Part shown: piece by piece, positions 1 to 7,710 of the stretch
How positions within the stretch are numbered: position 1 is the first letter of the stretch
Layout of the letters: the number at the start of each line of letters is the position of its first letter
Assembly (NCBI RefSeq): GCF_014643775.1
Contig: NZ_BMKC01000002.1
Coordinates: 434,001-498,000 of the forward strand
Reading direction: 5' to 3'
DNA from: Arenimonas soli
GTDB taxonomy: Bacteria > Pseudomonadota > Gammaproteobacteria > Xanthomonadales > Xanthomonadaceae
Length of the DNA stretch: 64,000 nucleotides
Notes under the pieces: generated by a model
The model's input: only the letters and a program-made list of their open reading frames with translations
Told to the model about the DNA's origin: nothing
Database searches by the model: none
Program-made: the position numbers and the translations under genes

Positions 1-1710
1 GTCGGCGCGCGATATAGCCAGCGGTGGTTCAAGCTCGCGGTCGCCGCATCGTTCGCCGTACTGCTGTGGTCGGCACCGCCCGGCTACTGGCTTAGCCGGC
101 CAGCCTATCTGGTCTATGCAATCGTGCTTACGGTTGGTTTGCCATTGTTGATAGGTCGCATCCTCTCGGCCCTGCGCGAAGTGTCGCTGCAGGCCTTGGA
201 GGCGATGGACGCCCAAAACCGCTTCGTCGGCGCCATGTCGCACGAATTGCGCACGCCGCTGAACGTGATCATCAATGCCATCGCCCTCATCGACCGGGAA
301 GGGCTGAGCACCGAACAGCGCGATCTGCTGGCCCAAAGCGCCACCAGTGCGCGGGCGATGGCGAACCGGGTCGACAACGTGCTGGACGTGGCACTGCAAA
401 CCGCAGGCCGGATCGAACTGCGCAAGCAGTCACTGGACCCGCGCGACCTCATGCGAACCGTGCGTGACATCAACGCACCCGAAGCGGCAGAGCGGGGCGT
501 CGCACTGTCGGTGTGCCTCGCCCATGACATCCCAGGGGCGCTGCTCGGCGACCAGGGCCGGATCGAGCAGGTCCTGAGCAACTTGACGGGCAATGCCATC
601 CGCTACACGCCGTCCGGCGGCCGGGTTGACGTCACGCTACAAGCCCTGCCGGCCGACTTGCCGGGAGAAGTGGAGCTGGTCTGTACTGTCGCAGACACTG
701 GAATCGGCATTCCCGACGCCGAGAAGGCGCGAATCTTCGAGGCCTTCTACCAGGTCAGCAGCGGCGCCGCGCGCGTGCATGGTGGAGTCGGGCTGGGGTT
801 GTTCATCGTCCGCAGCGTCACAGAGCGGCTTGGCGGCTCCATGACGGTTGGGGACAATCCCGGTGGTGGCACGATCTTCACCTGGCGCGTGCGGTTGCCG
901 GTCGCCAAGGACATCGCGCCGGTTGAGGGTCCGGAATCGCTGCAAGCCCTCCTGCGCGAGCATCGATCACGCGTGGCTCCCGTGCGCTGTCTGGTCGTGG
1001 ACGACCATGCTCCGAACGTCGACATCATGCGGCGCCTGCTCGGCGGTGCCGGTCACGCCGTGCATGCGGTCGACAATGGCCGGGATGGGCTGGCGGCCAT
1101 CCGGGGAGGCGATTTCGACCTGGCGTTTCTCGACCTGCACATGCCCCAGATGTCGGGGGGCGAGGTACTCGACGCGCTTCGCGAAGACCCGCCTGTGCGG
1201 CCTGTCCCCGTAATCGTCCTAAGCGCCCAATGTGATCAGGATGCTGTTTCCACCACGATCGCAAGGGGGGCCGCCGCCTTCGTCAGCAAGCCGGTATCGG
1301 CCCGGCGGCTCCTCGCAGTTGTTCACCGATACGCAGCGGCCGGTGCTGTCACCGACGACACGCAAGACAGCCCGATGCCGTCGCCCCTCGATGAGCTCCG
1401 CCAATTCGGCGATTCCCGCGCCGTCGGCAAACTCCTGCGCGAGGTCCGTGCCGGCCTGGCCCAGAGAATGCATGCGCTGGAGCGGGCCAGCGATTGCCCT
1501 GTCCGCGCCGGCGATGCGTTGCACGGGCTCCGCAATGAATTCGCGACGATTGGCAACTATTCCGGCATTTCCCTGGTTGCGCGGACGGAGCATGGCTTGC
1601 GTGCTGGCGTGGAAATTGACGGTGATATGAAGGCGATACAACGCGAAGTCCAGTCGGCTAGGGCCTGGATCGCCACCCAGCCCGAGTTCCAGCTGACCAA
1701 CCGGAGCTGA
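1..1710 (+). CDS. Hybrid sensor histidine kinase (HK-REC-Hpt), 5' truncated by window edge
   Basis: Membrane-bound phosphorelay sensor that should autophosphorylate and pass phosphate to its own receiver and Hpt domain. The frame is open from base 1, so the N-terminus lies outside the window. Two hydrophobic segments (visible residues about 10-25 and 36-55) suggest a membrane sensor with more helices upstream. The H-box SHELRTP has its His at visible residue 81, the G1 box DTGIGIP starts near 232, and the G2 box GVGLGL lies near 262. The receiver has an acidic pair at 334-335, phospho-acceptor Asp 378, and Thr/Ser and Lys in LSA and SKP. A C-terminal Hpt-like helix carries His 508. All catalytic residues seem present. 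The stop lies 2 bp before the downstream hydrolase ATG, implying co-translation. The HK-REC-Hpt order resembles RpfC-type sensors, but orthology cannot be judged from here. Confidence 0.9.
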   Translation, partial: VGARYSQRWFKLAVAASFAVLLWSAPPGYWLSRPAYLVYAIVLTVGLPLLIGRILSALREVSLQALEAMDAQNRFVGAMSHELRTPLNVIINAIALIDREGLSTEQRDLLAQSATSARAMANRVDNVLDVALQTAGRIELRKQSLDPRDLMRTVRDINAPEAAERGVALSVCLAHDIPGALLGDQGRIEQVLSNLTGNAIRYTPSGGRVDVTLQALPADLPGEVELVCTVADTGIGIPDAEKARIFEAFYQVSSGAARVHGGVGLGLFIVRSVTERLGGSMTVGDNPGGGTIFTWRVRLPVAKDIAPVEGPESLQALLREHRSRVAPVRCLVVDDHAPNVDIMRRLLGGAGHAVHAVDNGRDGLAAIRGGDFDLAFLDLHMPQMSGGEVLDALREDPPVRPVPVIVLSAQCDQDAVSTTIARGAAAFVSKPVSARRLLAVVHRYAAAGAVTDDTQDSPMPSPLDELRQFGDSRAVGKLLREVRAGLAQRMHALERASDCPVRAGDALHGLRNEFATIGNYSGISLVARTEHGLRAGVEIDGDMKAIQREVQSARAWIATQPEFQLTNRS

Positions 1711-1712
1711 AC

Positions 1713-2615
1713 ATGCCCGTGCTGGATTTCCTTCCCATGCAGCCCGGTTCGCTTCCGGCGCTGGTTGCCGCGATGCAACTGCGCGAACAGGCTTGCCCCG
1801 GACTGAAGCCTGACAACGCCGCGCGCTGGATCTGGCGCGGCGCGGTCGGCGCCCGTGCCCCTTTGGCGATTGTCTACCTTCACGGGTTCACAGCCAGCCC
1901 CGGCGAATGCGCAGACGCCCCTGAACGGCTGGCGGCTGCCCTCGGCGCCAACGCCTATGTTCCCCGGCTTCCGGGACATGGACTGATCGCCGATGACGCG
2001 CTGCAAGGCATAACGGAGGATGATTGGCTGGGCGCGGCCCGCGAGGCGCTGGCCATCGGCAATGCGCTGGGAGAGCGCGTCGTGCTGGTCGGCAGTTCGC
2101 TCGGGGCCAGCCTGGCGACGTTGCTGGCCGCCGACCACGCTGACGTAGTCGCAGCGGTGGTTTCCTGGTCGTTGGGCGTGCGGCCCTACGACCCGGCCGA
2201 ACTCGATCGCCTTTGTGCGTCAGACGACATAGTGCGTGATCCGCGCCCGCGCAGCGAGGCACAGCTGACGTATTGGTCGGCTGGCGTGCATCCGGATGGG
2301 TTTCTTGCCTTGCGGCAACTGCTGGCAACCCAGATGACACCCGCTACCGCTGCCCGGGTGGGCGTGCCCTACCTTCTTGCCTGCTACCACGGCTCGTCCC
2401 CACAGCAAGACCGCACTGCCTCGGTGGCAGCAATGCGCGAGTTCTTCGATGCGCTGGCAACGCCCGCGGAGCAGCGTCGGTTTCTTGCCTATTCCCCGGG
2501 CGCCCATTCGATTGCCTCACCTTGGCGGTCTGCTGCGGCGGAGGCCGTTCTCCAGGACACGATCTCGTTTGTTCGCGAGTATGTGCCCGGCGCTCAGGAT
2601 TCCGTCGGGGCCTGA
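1713..2615 (+). CDS. Alpha/beta hydrolase (carboxylesterase/lipase-like)
   Basis: A 300-residue soluble serine hydrolase. LHGFT near residue 56 forms the oxyanion region, LPGHG near 86 follows, and the nucleophile elbow GSSLG puts the Ser at residue 129. GAHS near residue 275 supplies a likely catalytic His. There is no signal peptide, so it acts in the cytoplasm. The ATG follows the kinase stop by two bases, so the two are translated together; this suggests that the hydrolase handles the ligand or substrate sensed by the kinase, which is inference. The fold resembles monoacylglycerol-lipase/carboxylesterase types. The substrate is unknown. Its 3' end overlaps the 3' end of the convergent pseudokinase gene by about 20 bp. 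Confidence 0.85.
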   Translation: MPVLDFLPMQPGSLPALVAAMQLREQACPGLKPDNAARWIWRGAVGARAPLAIVYLHGFTASPGECADAPERLAAALGANAYVPRLPGHGLIADDALQGITEDDWLGAAREALAIGNALGERVVLVGSSLGASLATLLAADHADVVAAVVSWSLGVRPYDPAELDRLCASDDIVRDPRPRSEAQLTYWSAGVHPDGFLALRQLLATQMTPATAARVGVPYLLACYHGSSPQQDRTASVAAMREFFDALATPAEQRRFLAYSPGAHSIASPWRSAAAEAVLQDTISFVREYVPGAQDSVGA

Positions 2616-4213
2616 GCAAGGAGCGACGACAGGGACCTCCAAGCGTCGTCGATGCTGGCGTCAAGTTCGACCTCGAACGCCGGCCAAGCCGCGGGCAGCT
2701 CTGGCAGGGGCAGCTCGAGCAGACGCCGGCAAGCTGCCACTACGCGCTCGGCGCCCACGAGGTAGGCCGCGCCGCGCACTGCCCGCACACGGCATAGCGC
2801 ATCGCGCCAGTCATGCTGTCGCGCCACCCCCATTTCCCGGCGGTAATTGAGGACGTCACGGAAATTCTCCAACAGCGCACCCGACGGGTCACCGTCCAGC
2901 AAGGTGCGGTGAGCCGTGTCGAGTCGAATCGTGCCCACCGGCACCGCCGCCAGCTCGGGGAGGCGGTCGGCGCGTTCACAGACCTGGGCGATCGCGTCGA
3001 GCAAACGACGCGCCGACATCGGCTTGTTCAGGAACATCCAGGCGCCGGCGGCCACGCAGGCCTCGCGCATGCGGGCAGAAGTGTCGCCGGTCAACACGAT
3101 GAAGGGCAGTGCCGCACCACCACGCCCGTCCAGTCGGCTCAGTTTGATCAGGTCCAGACCGGTAATCCCCGGCAAACCGAGGTCAACCACCGCCACGTCG
3201 AAAGGCTCCCCGGCCTGGAGCTGGGCAAGGGCTGCATCGCCGTCGCGAGCGAGCACCGCCGAATGTCCGCCGCGTTCGAGGGCGGCGATGATTACGTGGG
3301 CGTTGCTGGCCTGGTCTTCGGCCACGAGCACACGCTTGCGCGGGACCCGGGAACGGTGACGCGCATAGTGATCGTTGAAAGGCACGACAGCGTCGTTGCA
3401 GGGCTGGCCAGGGCTTCTGGAATGTAGGCGCGCGGGTAGCCGCAAGGTGTAAACGGTGCCCGGCGTCCCGGTCGCACACTCGATGTCGCCGCCGAACGCG
3501 CGCGCGATGGAACGGGCGACGTGAAGATTCAAGCCGGTGCCGGGCGGATTGCCGCCGGGAAGGATGCCGTCCAGGCCGTAGGGTTCGAACAGCCGCGCCA
3601 CGGCCTCTGGCGCCAGGCTAGGGCCGGTGTCGGCGACCGAGAGCTGCAGTTCGTCGCCAGACTCGGCGTGTAGGGTCACTTCGACGTGGCCGCGTCCGGT
3701 GGCGGCCAGCGCGTGGTCTATGAGATTGGCGCAGGCGGCGTGCAGCCAGGCCAGGTCGGTCTCCAACAGGTCGGGCGCACCGGGTTCCACGTGCAGTTCG
3801 AAGTGCAGTCCCTTGCCGATCGCGGTCGACATTCGCGAGGCCACCAGCTCCTGCAGCATCGGCTGCAGTTCAGCGATTCCGGTGACCGGCGTCGGCGGGA
3901 CCAGCCACGCCCCGGCGTTTCGAACCAACGCCATCAGCCGCTCGGAGGAGTCCCGCATGGCCAGCAATCGGCTGCGTTCACAGGTCTTTCCGTCGTACAA
4001 CAACGCTTCGCAGTTTCCGGTGATCGCCGTCAGCGCATTGCGGATCTCCGCGCCCAGACGGTGGACGACGGCGTGTTGCTTCGCCTGTTCGGTGGCGTGG
4101 CGGGCGCGCAGCCGGGCGAGTGATCGGGCGGAAAGTTGCCAGCCGAGCAGCGCTGTGACGGCCAGGAGCACGCATAGCGCTCCAAGTAGTTGAACGGGGG
4201 GAGAGGGCATCAT
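2594..4213 (-). CDS. Degenerate hybrid histidine kinase (pseudokinase-REC-pseudoHpt)
   Basis: A 539-residue protein with one N-terminal membrane helix (residues about 8-27), a kinase-like core, a receiver and an Hpt-like tail. The H-box reads GAEIRNAL, so the phospho-accepting His is Ala 55. His 51 lies one helical turn upstream and is an unlikely substitute. The N-box reads NLIDHA (163-168), with His 167 where the Mg-binding Asn belongs. The G1 box is DTGPSL (195-200) rather than DTGxGI, while GTGLNL (225-230) is kept. The receiver is complete: Glu 299/Asp 300, Asp 344, Thr in LTGD, Lys in NKP. The Hpt motif reads VRAVRGAA, with Arg 477 where His belongs. Only the receiver can accept phosphate. 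It may be a receiver-output scaffold or phosphate sink for the neighbouring active kinase. It is convergent with that operon. Confidence 0.85.
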   Translation of the reverse strand: MMPSPPVQLLGALCVLLAVTALLGWQLSARSLARLRARHATEQAKQHAVVHRLGAEIRNALTAITGNCEALLYDGKTCERSRLLAMRDSSERLMALVRNAGAWLVPPTPVTGIAELQPMLQELVASRMSTAIGKGLHFELHVEPGAPDLLETDLAWLHAACANLIDHALAATGRGHVEVTLHAESGDELQLSVADTGPSLAPEAVARLFEPYGLDGILPGGNPPGTGLNLHVARSIARAFGGDIECATGTPGTVYTLRLPARLHSRSPGQPCNDAVVPFNDHYARHRSRVPRKRVLVAEDQASNAHVIIAALERGGHSAVLARDGDAALAQLQAGEPFDVAVVDLGLPGITGLDLIKLSRLDGRGGAALPFIVLTGDTSARMREACVAAGAWMFLNKPMSARRLLDAIAQVCERADRLPELAAVPVGTIRLDTAHRTLLDGDPSGALLENFRDVLNYRREMGVARQHDWRDALCRVRAVRGAAYLVGAERVVAACRRLLELPLPELPAAWPAFEVELDASIDDAWRSLSSLLAQAPTES

Positions 4214-4296
4214 TGCGGTGAAGGCGGGGGGCGGATTATCCTATTCTACAAATCTTGCCAGTCACGATGTAGCGCCCGGAACGGGGTGGAGGCCGC

Positions 4297-4746
4297 TTGT
4301 CAGAAACGCCGGTTTCCCGAATCGACAGGATCGTCGCCCACCGGCTCGTGATCGGTAGCCTGCCTGCATGCCGGCAATGGGGTGGTGCGATCAGCCTGCG
4401 GGGCGACGGCAGTGCCGTCGAGGGAGTGGCCGCGGTCGTCGACGCCCTGCGCATGGACCTGCTGGGCCGGATCGGGGACATCGCCCACGACGAGCCACTG
4501 ATGCCGCTGGACCCGCTTGACCTGCCGCTCAATGCGACAGGGCAGGATGTCGCTGTCGGCATCGAGCTGACGCTCAATCACTTGCCGCGACGCAGTGAAT
4601 GGGAACGCGCAATCGCCGACCGGAACGACGGAACCACCGTCGAAGGCGTTTTCTCGGCGCTGTGCGAGATCCGCCGGATGCTGCACAAATGCCTGGGCGA
4701 ATGCCCGGAGCCACGGTCGACAACCCAACCCACCTTCCGGACCTGA
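4297..4746 (+). CDS. Hypothetical protein, TTG start
   Basis: A 149-residue ORF with no family that I recognise. The TTG start is favoured because GGAGG lies 4 bp upstream (4288-4292). No Met codon offers an equally good start. The protein is acidic to neutral, shows no membrane helix, and its second half (about residues 100-140) looks helical. It lies divergently from the pseudokinase gene with 83 bp between starts, and 10 bp before the ribbon-helix-helix gene on the same strand, so the two may form a small operon. The arrangement of a small unknown protein before a ribbon-helix-helix protein recalls toxin-antitoxin or mobile-element accessory modules, but nothing in the residues proves that. 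Confidence 0.5.
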   Translation: MSETPVSRIDRIVAHRLVIGSLPACRQWGGAISLRGDGSAVEGVAAVVDALRMDLLGRIGDIAHDEPLMPLDPLDLPLNATGQDVAVGIELTLNHLPRRSEWERAIADRNDGTTVEGVFSALCEIRRMLHKCLGECPEPRSTTQPTFRT

Positions 4747-4756
4747 GGACGCCAAA

Positions 4757-4993
4757 ATGCGCGAAGCCAAATCCAATGCCCGCCTGGGAATCGTTGACAG
4801 CTCAGTGCCGACCGAAGACCAGACCACCATCCGCGTTCGCAAGGAACTCCAGGAACTGCTTCGCGTCATTGCCGCTCTCGAAGGCAAGACCATCTTCTCG
4901 GTAACCGACACGGTGCTGACCGAGTACGTCCGTCGCTACGAGGCCACTAGCGGCCGCCCATTGCTCCCACGCGCCGCCCGTAAGTCGCGCTGA
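4757..4993 (+). CDS. Small ribbon-helix-helix-type DNA-binding protein
   Basis: 78 residues. The core (about residues 23-62) has the shape of a ribbon-helix-helix fold: a short strand TTIRVRKEL, a helix around LLRVIAALEG, then a second helix around VTDTVLTEYVRRYE. Such proteins bind operators as dimers and act as antitoxins, plasmid-partition factors or local repressors. The tail is basic (RAARKSR). ATG at 4757 is the only Met start for a protein of this size. It sits 10 bp after the 149-residue ORF and about 200 bp before the biosynthetic operon, with a G10 tract and a candidate promoter in between, so it is a candidate local regulator. Function is inferred from fold-like pattern only. Confidence 0.6.
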   Translation: MREAKSNARLGIVDSSVPTEDQTTIRVRKELQELLRVIAALEGKTIFSVTDTVLTEYVRRYEATSGRPLLPRAARKSR

Positions 4994-5009
4994 GCCCACC
5001 CTGACCTCC

Positions 5010-5019
5010 GGGGGGGGGG
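5010..5019. repeat. Homopolymeric G10 tract upstream of the biosynthetic operon
   Basis: Ten consecutive G residues lie between the ribbon-helix-helix gene stop (4991-4993) and the candidate promoter at 5041. Runs of this length are prone to slipped-strand change and can alter promoter spacing or upstream contacts. No comparative data are available here. Confidence 0.9.
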
Positions 5020-5040
5020 CGACCTCCCGCCCAATGCGGA

Positions 5041-5070
5041 TTGACCGCGATCGACGGGGTGTATTATTGT
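5041..5070 (+). promoter_or_regulatory. Candidate sigma-70-type promoter of the biosynthetic operon
   Basis: TTGACC (5041-5046) is followed after 18 bp by TATTGT (5065-5070); TATTAT overlaps at 5062-5067 with shorter spacing. It is the best promoter-like pair in the 200-bp gap before the operon. Transcription would start near 5077, about 55 nt before the leader ORF. Confidence 0.4.
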
Positions 5071-5133
5071 AGAGGCCTAGTATCCAGTACATGTAGCCGA
5101 CGGGAGTCCGGTCGGCCTGCGTAAGGAGCGCGC

Positions 5134-5199
5134 ATGGCCTTCTGGCCGCCGACAGCAAGTATCGAACCCTTCCGCCTGGGCGGCAGGGAGTTCCTGTGA
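5134..5199 (+). CDS. 21-residue leader ORF overlapping the kinase start
   Basis: A short ORF starting MAFWPP and ending EFL*. It has the best ribosome-binding site in the gap, AAGGAG at 5123-5128, five bases from its ATG. Its stop TGA (5197-5199) overlaps the GTG start of the lipid kinase (5196-5198), the classic layout for translational coupling. It may only deliver ribosomes to the weak GTG start, or it may be a regulatory leader. A role as precursor peptide for the E1-like enzyme downstream is possible, but the peptide has almost no Cys, Ser or Thr to modify. Whether it is translated is unknown. Confidence 0.4.
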   Translation: MAFWPPTASIEPFRLGGREFL

Positions 5200-5960
5200 C
5201 GCTGAGTCCGCAGCTGCTGGACGAAGTGCAATGGCTGCGCGTGGCCGTGTACCTGGTGCTCGGCCCAATTGCCGTCGGCCATCTGTGCACGTACCTCAAG
5301 CTGCGGCACGGCTGGGCGAGCGGCTACACGCGCAAGTTGAACCACCTGGGGATCATGCTGATCACGGCGCCGTTGCTGGCCGTATTGCCGGATACCCAGT
5401 TGATCATGTCGGTTCTGGTGGCCACCTCGCTGCAGGTCGTCCTGTACACGAGTGCGGCATACAGCGAACGCCCCCTGCTGCATGCGCTGGCCGTACATAG
5501 CCTGCGCGAGCGAGATGCGCCACGCAGCCGCTTCTTCTTCCTGATGCCGATGATCACCACCAATGTTTCCCTGGTGGCCGCGGTGCTGTTGTTTCCAATG
5601 CTCCTCGTGAAGATCGCGTTCTTTACGGTCGCCGTGGCAGACGGCATGGCCGAGCCGGTTGGTCTGCGTTTCGGCAAGGGCAACACCTACCAGATCCCCG
5701 ACCTGGTATGGGGTGGACGAAACACCAAATCGATCGCTGGCTCCGGCGCCGTATTCGTCCTGGCATTGGCCACCAGCCTGCTATTGCTGAGCTGGGTGCA
5801 CGGACTGACGCCCGCCGTGCTGCTTACGTGTGGCGCATACGCCACGGCGATGACACTGCTCGAGGCCGTATCGCCGCGTGGCTCGGACAACATGCTGATG
5901 ATCTTGCTAGGACCCTTGTTCCTGATGGGCCTGATGCACGTGACTGCCCTTGCTTCCTGA
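5196..5960 (+). CDS. Phytol/dolichol kinase-like (CTP-dependent lipid-alcohol kinase) integral membrane protein
   Basis: 254 residues with about seven hydrophobic segments. It shows the pattern of the phytol kinase/dolichol kinase/CDP-diglyceride synthetase-like superfamily: RKLNHLG near residue 46 (family: RKxxH), then VADGMAEPVGLRFGK near 147-161 with the conserved D-x-x-x-E/G-RFG shape, then KSIAGSGAVF near 175. Members phosphorylate long-chain or prenyl alcohols with CTP at the membrane. Start GTG at 5196, preceded by GGGAG (5186-5190) and overlapping the leader ORF stop. It is the first enzyme of the operon. A polyprenol or fatty-alcohol substrate is plausible; whether it serves phospholipid remodelling or a secondary metabolite cannot be told. 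A cytidylyltransferase role is less likely, because the CdsA signature is not seen. Confidence 0.75.
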   Translation: MTLSPQLLDEVQWLRVAVYLVLGPIAVGHLCTYLKLRHGWASGYTRKLNHLGIMLITAPLLAVLPDTQLIMSVLVATSLQVVLYTSAAYSERPLLHALAVHSLRERDAPRSRFFFLMPMITTNVSLVAAVLLFPMLLVKIAFFTVAVADGMAEPVGLRFGKGNTYQIPDLVWGGRNTKSIAGSGAVFVLALATSLLLLSWVHGLTPAVLLTCGAYATAMTLLEAVSPRGSDNMLMILLGPLFLMGLMHVTALAS

Positions 5961-5967
5961 CCCCCCC

Positions 5968-7710
5968 ATGACCGCATCGCTACCTTCAACCTGCGACACC
6001 CCACAGACCGAAACCGGCCGCCAAGGCCCTCGCCTGGGCCGCTGGCTCTGTGATTGGGCCGCGAGACGGGAACAGCGCCGCGCCGGCCTGAGCTCACGGA
6101 CCCTGGTCGCCGGAGGCACCGTTCTTCACGTGCTGGACGGCGGTGCAGTCGCAGCGGACGCAGAAGCGTTCGTTCTTCTCCATGGCTTCAGTGGTGAAGC
6201 CCGGGTATGGACACGCTTCGCCCGCTACCTGGCGCCGAACTTTCGGATCATCATCCCCGACCTGGCCGGCCACGGCGACAGCGACTTCGACAGCCAGCTC
6301 GACTACTCCATCCCAGCCCACGCGGAGCGGGTGCTGGCGCTGCTCGACGAGTTGGGCATAGCCCGGGCCCACGTCGCGGGAAACTCGATGGGCGGATCGA
6401 TCGCCGCCTGGATCGCGGCCTATCGACCCGAAAGGGTGGCAACGCTGACCCTGATCAGCCCAGCCGGGCTTCGGGCGCCGTCGCGGAGTGCGTTCGATCA
6501 ACAACTCGAGCGCGGAGAGAATCCGTTCCTGATCGAAGACCGCCATGCTTTCGACGCGTTCTACGCACAGATCATGGCCCGTCCACCGTACACGCCGGGC
6601 CCGGTGCGGGACTGGATCGCTCATGATTTCCGTGAGCGCCGCGAGCGGATCGCCCGGATGTTTCGGGACTTCGTGACGAGCCCGGATCCGACGCCCGTGT
6701 TGTCGAAGATCAGCGCCCCCACACTGATTCTCTGGGGCGGTCGCGACCGCATAGTCGATCCCAGTGCTGCGAGCCTGTGGTGCCACGGAATCACCGGTTC
6801 CAGGACCGAGGTTTGGCCCTGGCTCGGCCACATGCCGATGCTGGAGGATCCACGAAGCACCGCGAACTGCGTGGCTGGGTTCGTCGCGGAACCGCGTGCA
6901 ACGCCGGCGGAGACCCATGGCCCAGCATTGGTGGAGACCACGCTTGAGGGTCTCGGCGGCTGCGTTCATCGGCTGCTCCGCGGCGAGGTGCGCGCCGTTC
7001 TGGTGAAATCGGCGATGCCTAGGGAGGCCTGTGACCGCGTCTGGAGAAACTTTTCTTCCAGTGGCGGTCTCTATCGTCGTTCCGATGGTGTCTCGGGCGA
7101 GATGGTCGGCACCAACGCGTTCCTCAAGAGTTCCGGGGAAATCATCGATGACTACCTGCAGAACAACGCCCACGCGGAGGCGTTGTTCCAGGGTGTTCCA
7201 AACCTGTACCGCCAGCTCTTCGACTGCATCGAAGACGCGGGCTATCGCTTCCGGAACGCCTATGTCGATGGCGTTCCTGCACCGACCCACCGCGGAACCG
7301 TCTGGAACGATATCGCGGACGACAGCCTGGTACTCAAGGCGCACACCGATTGGCCACAGGTCACCAATTCCGGCCTGGAGTACAGCGACGTGGAACACCC
7401 GATCGCAGTGAACTTCTACCCCAGGCATCCCTCCGGCGGCGCGAGTCGGGTCCGGCTGTATGACTTCGTGCCGTCTGCGCAGTGGCTGGCGGAGCGGGGA
7501 ATACTCAGGAGTGGCTATCCGATCGAGCAAGCCGAACTCGAGGGCATCGACTACGTCGACATCGCGCCGGAGGCAGGCGACCTGCTCCTGTTCGCTGCCG
7601 CGAACGTACACGCGGTGTTCAACGCCTCGCGTGTCGACGACGTGAGATTGAACGTCAATGGATTCATCGGTCTCTCCCAGGCCTCCGGGCGGGTGCTGGC
7701 ATGGGCCTGA
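5968..7710 (+). CDS. Fusion: alpha/beta hydrolase plus 2OG-Fe(II) dioxygenase-like domain
   Basis: 580 residues from ATG 5968, eight bases past the kinase stop; an in-frame TTG at 5950 is an alternative and neither has a good ribosome-binding site. The N-terminal half (about 50-300) is an alpha/beta hydrolase: LLHGFSGE, nucleophile elbow GNSMGG, Asp in GGRDRIVDP and His in WLGHMPML. The C-terminal half (about 330-575) has the facial triad of a 2-oxoglutarate-dependent oxygenase: His 459-x-Asp 461 in KAHTDW, distal His 548 in NVHAVF, and an Arg about ten residues on (VRLNVNGF) for 2OG. Both halves look catalytically intact, so one polypeptide could hydroxylate and hydrolyse, or transfer, the same acyl substrate. 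I do not know a named family with this order. The next gene starts inside this one (ATG 7701, stop 7708). Confidence 0.8.
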   Translation: MTASLPSTCDTPQTETGRQGPRLGRWLCDWAARREQRRAGLSSRTLVAGGTVLHVLDGGAVAADAEAFVLLHGFSGEARVWTRFARYLAPNFRIIIPDLAGHGDSDFDSQLDYSIPAHAERVLALLDELGIARAHVAGNSMGGSIAAWIAAYRPERVATLTLISPAGLRAPSRSAFDQQLERGENPFLIEDRHAFDAFYAQIMARPPYTPGPVRDWIAHDFRERRERIARMFRDFVTSPDPTPVLSKISAPTLILWGGRDRIVDPSAASLWCHGITGSRTEVWPWLGHMPMLEDPRSTANCVAGFVAEPRATPAETHGPALVETTLEGLGGCVHRLLRGEVRAVLVKSAMPREACDRVWRNFSSSGGLYRRSDGVSGEMVGTNAFLKSSGEIIDDYLQNNAHAEALFQGVPNLYRQLFDCIEDAGYRFRNAYVDGVPAPTHRGTVWNDIADDSLVLKAHTDWPQVTNSGLEYSDVEHPIAVNFYPRHPSGGASRVRLYDFVPSAQWLAERGILRSGYPIEQAELEGIDYVDIAPEAGDLLLFAAANVHAVFNASRVDDVRLNVNGFIGLSQASGRVLAWA

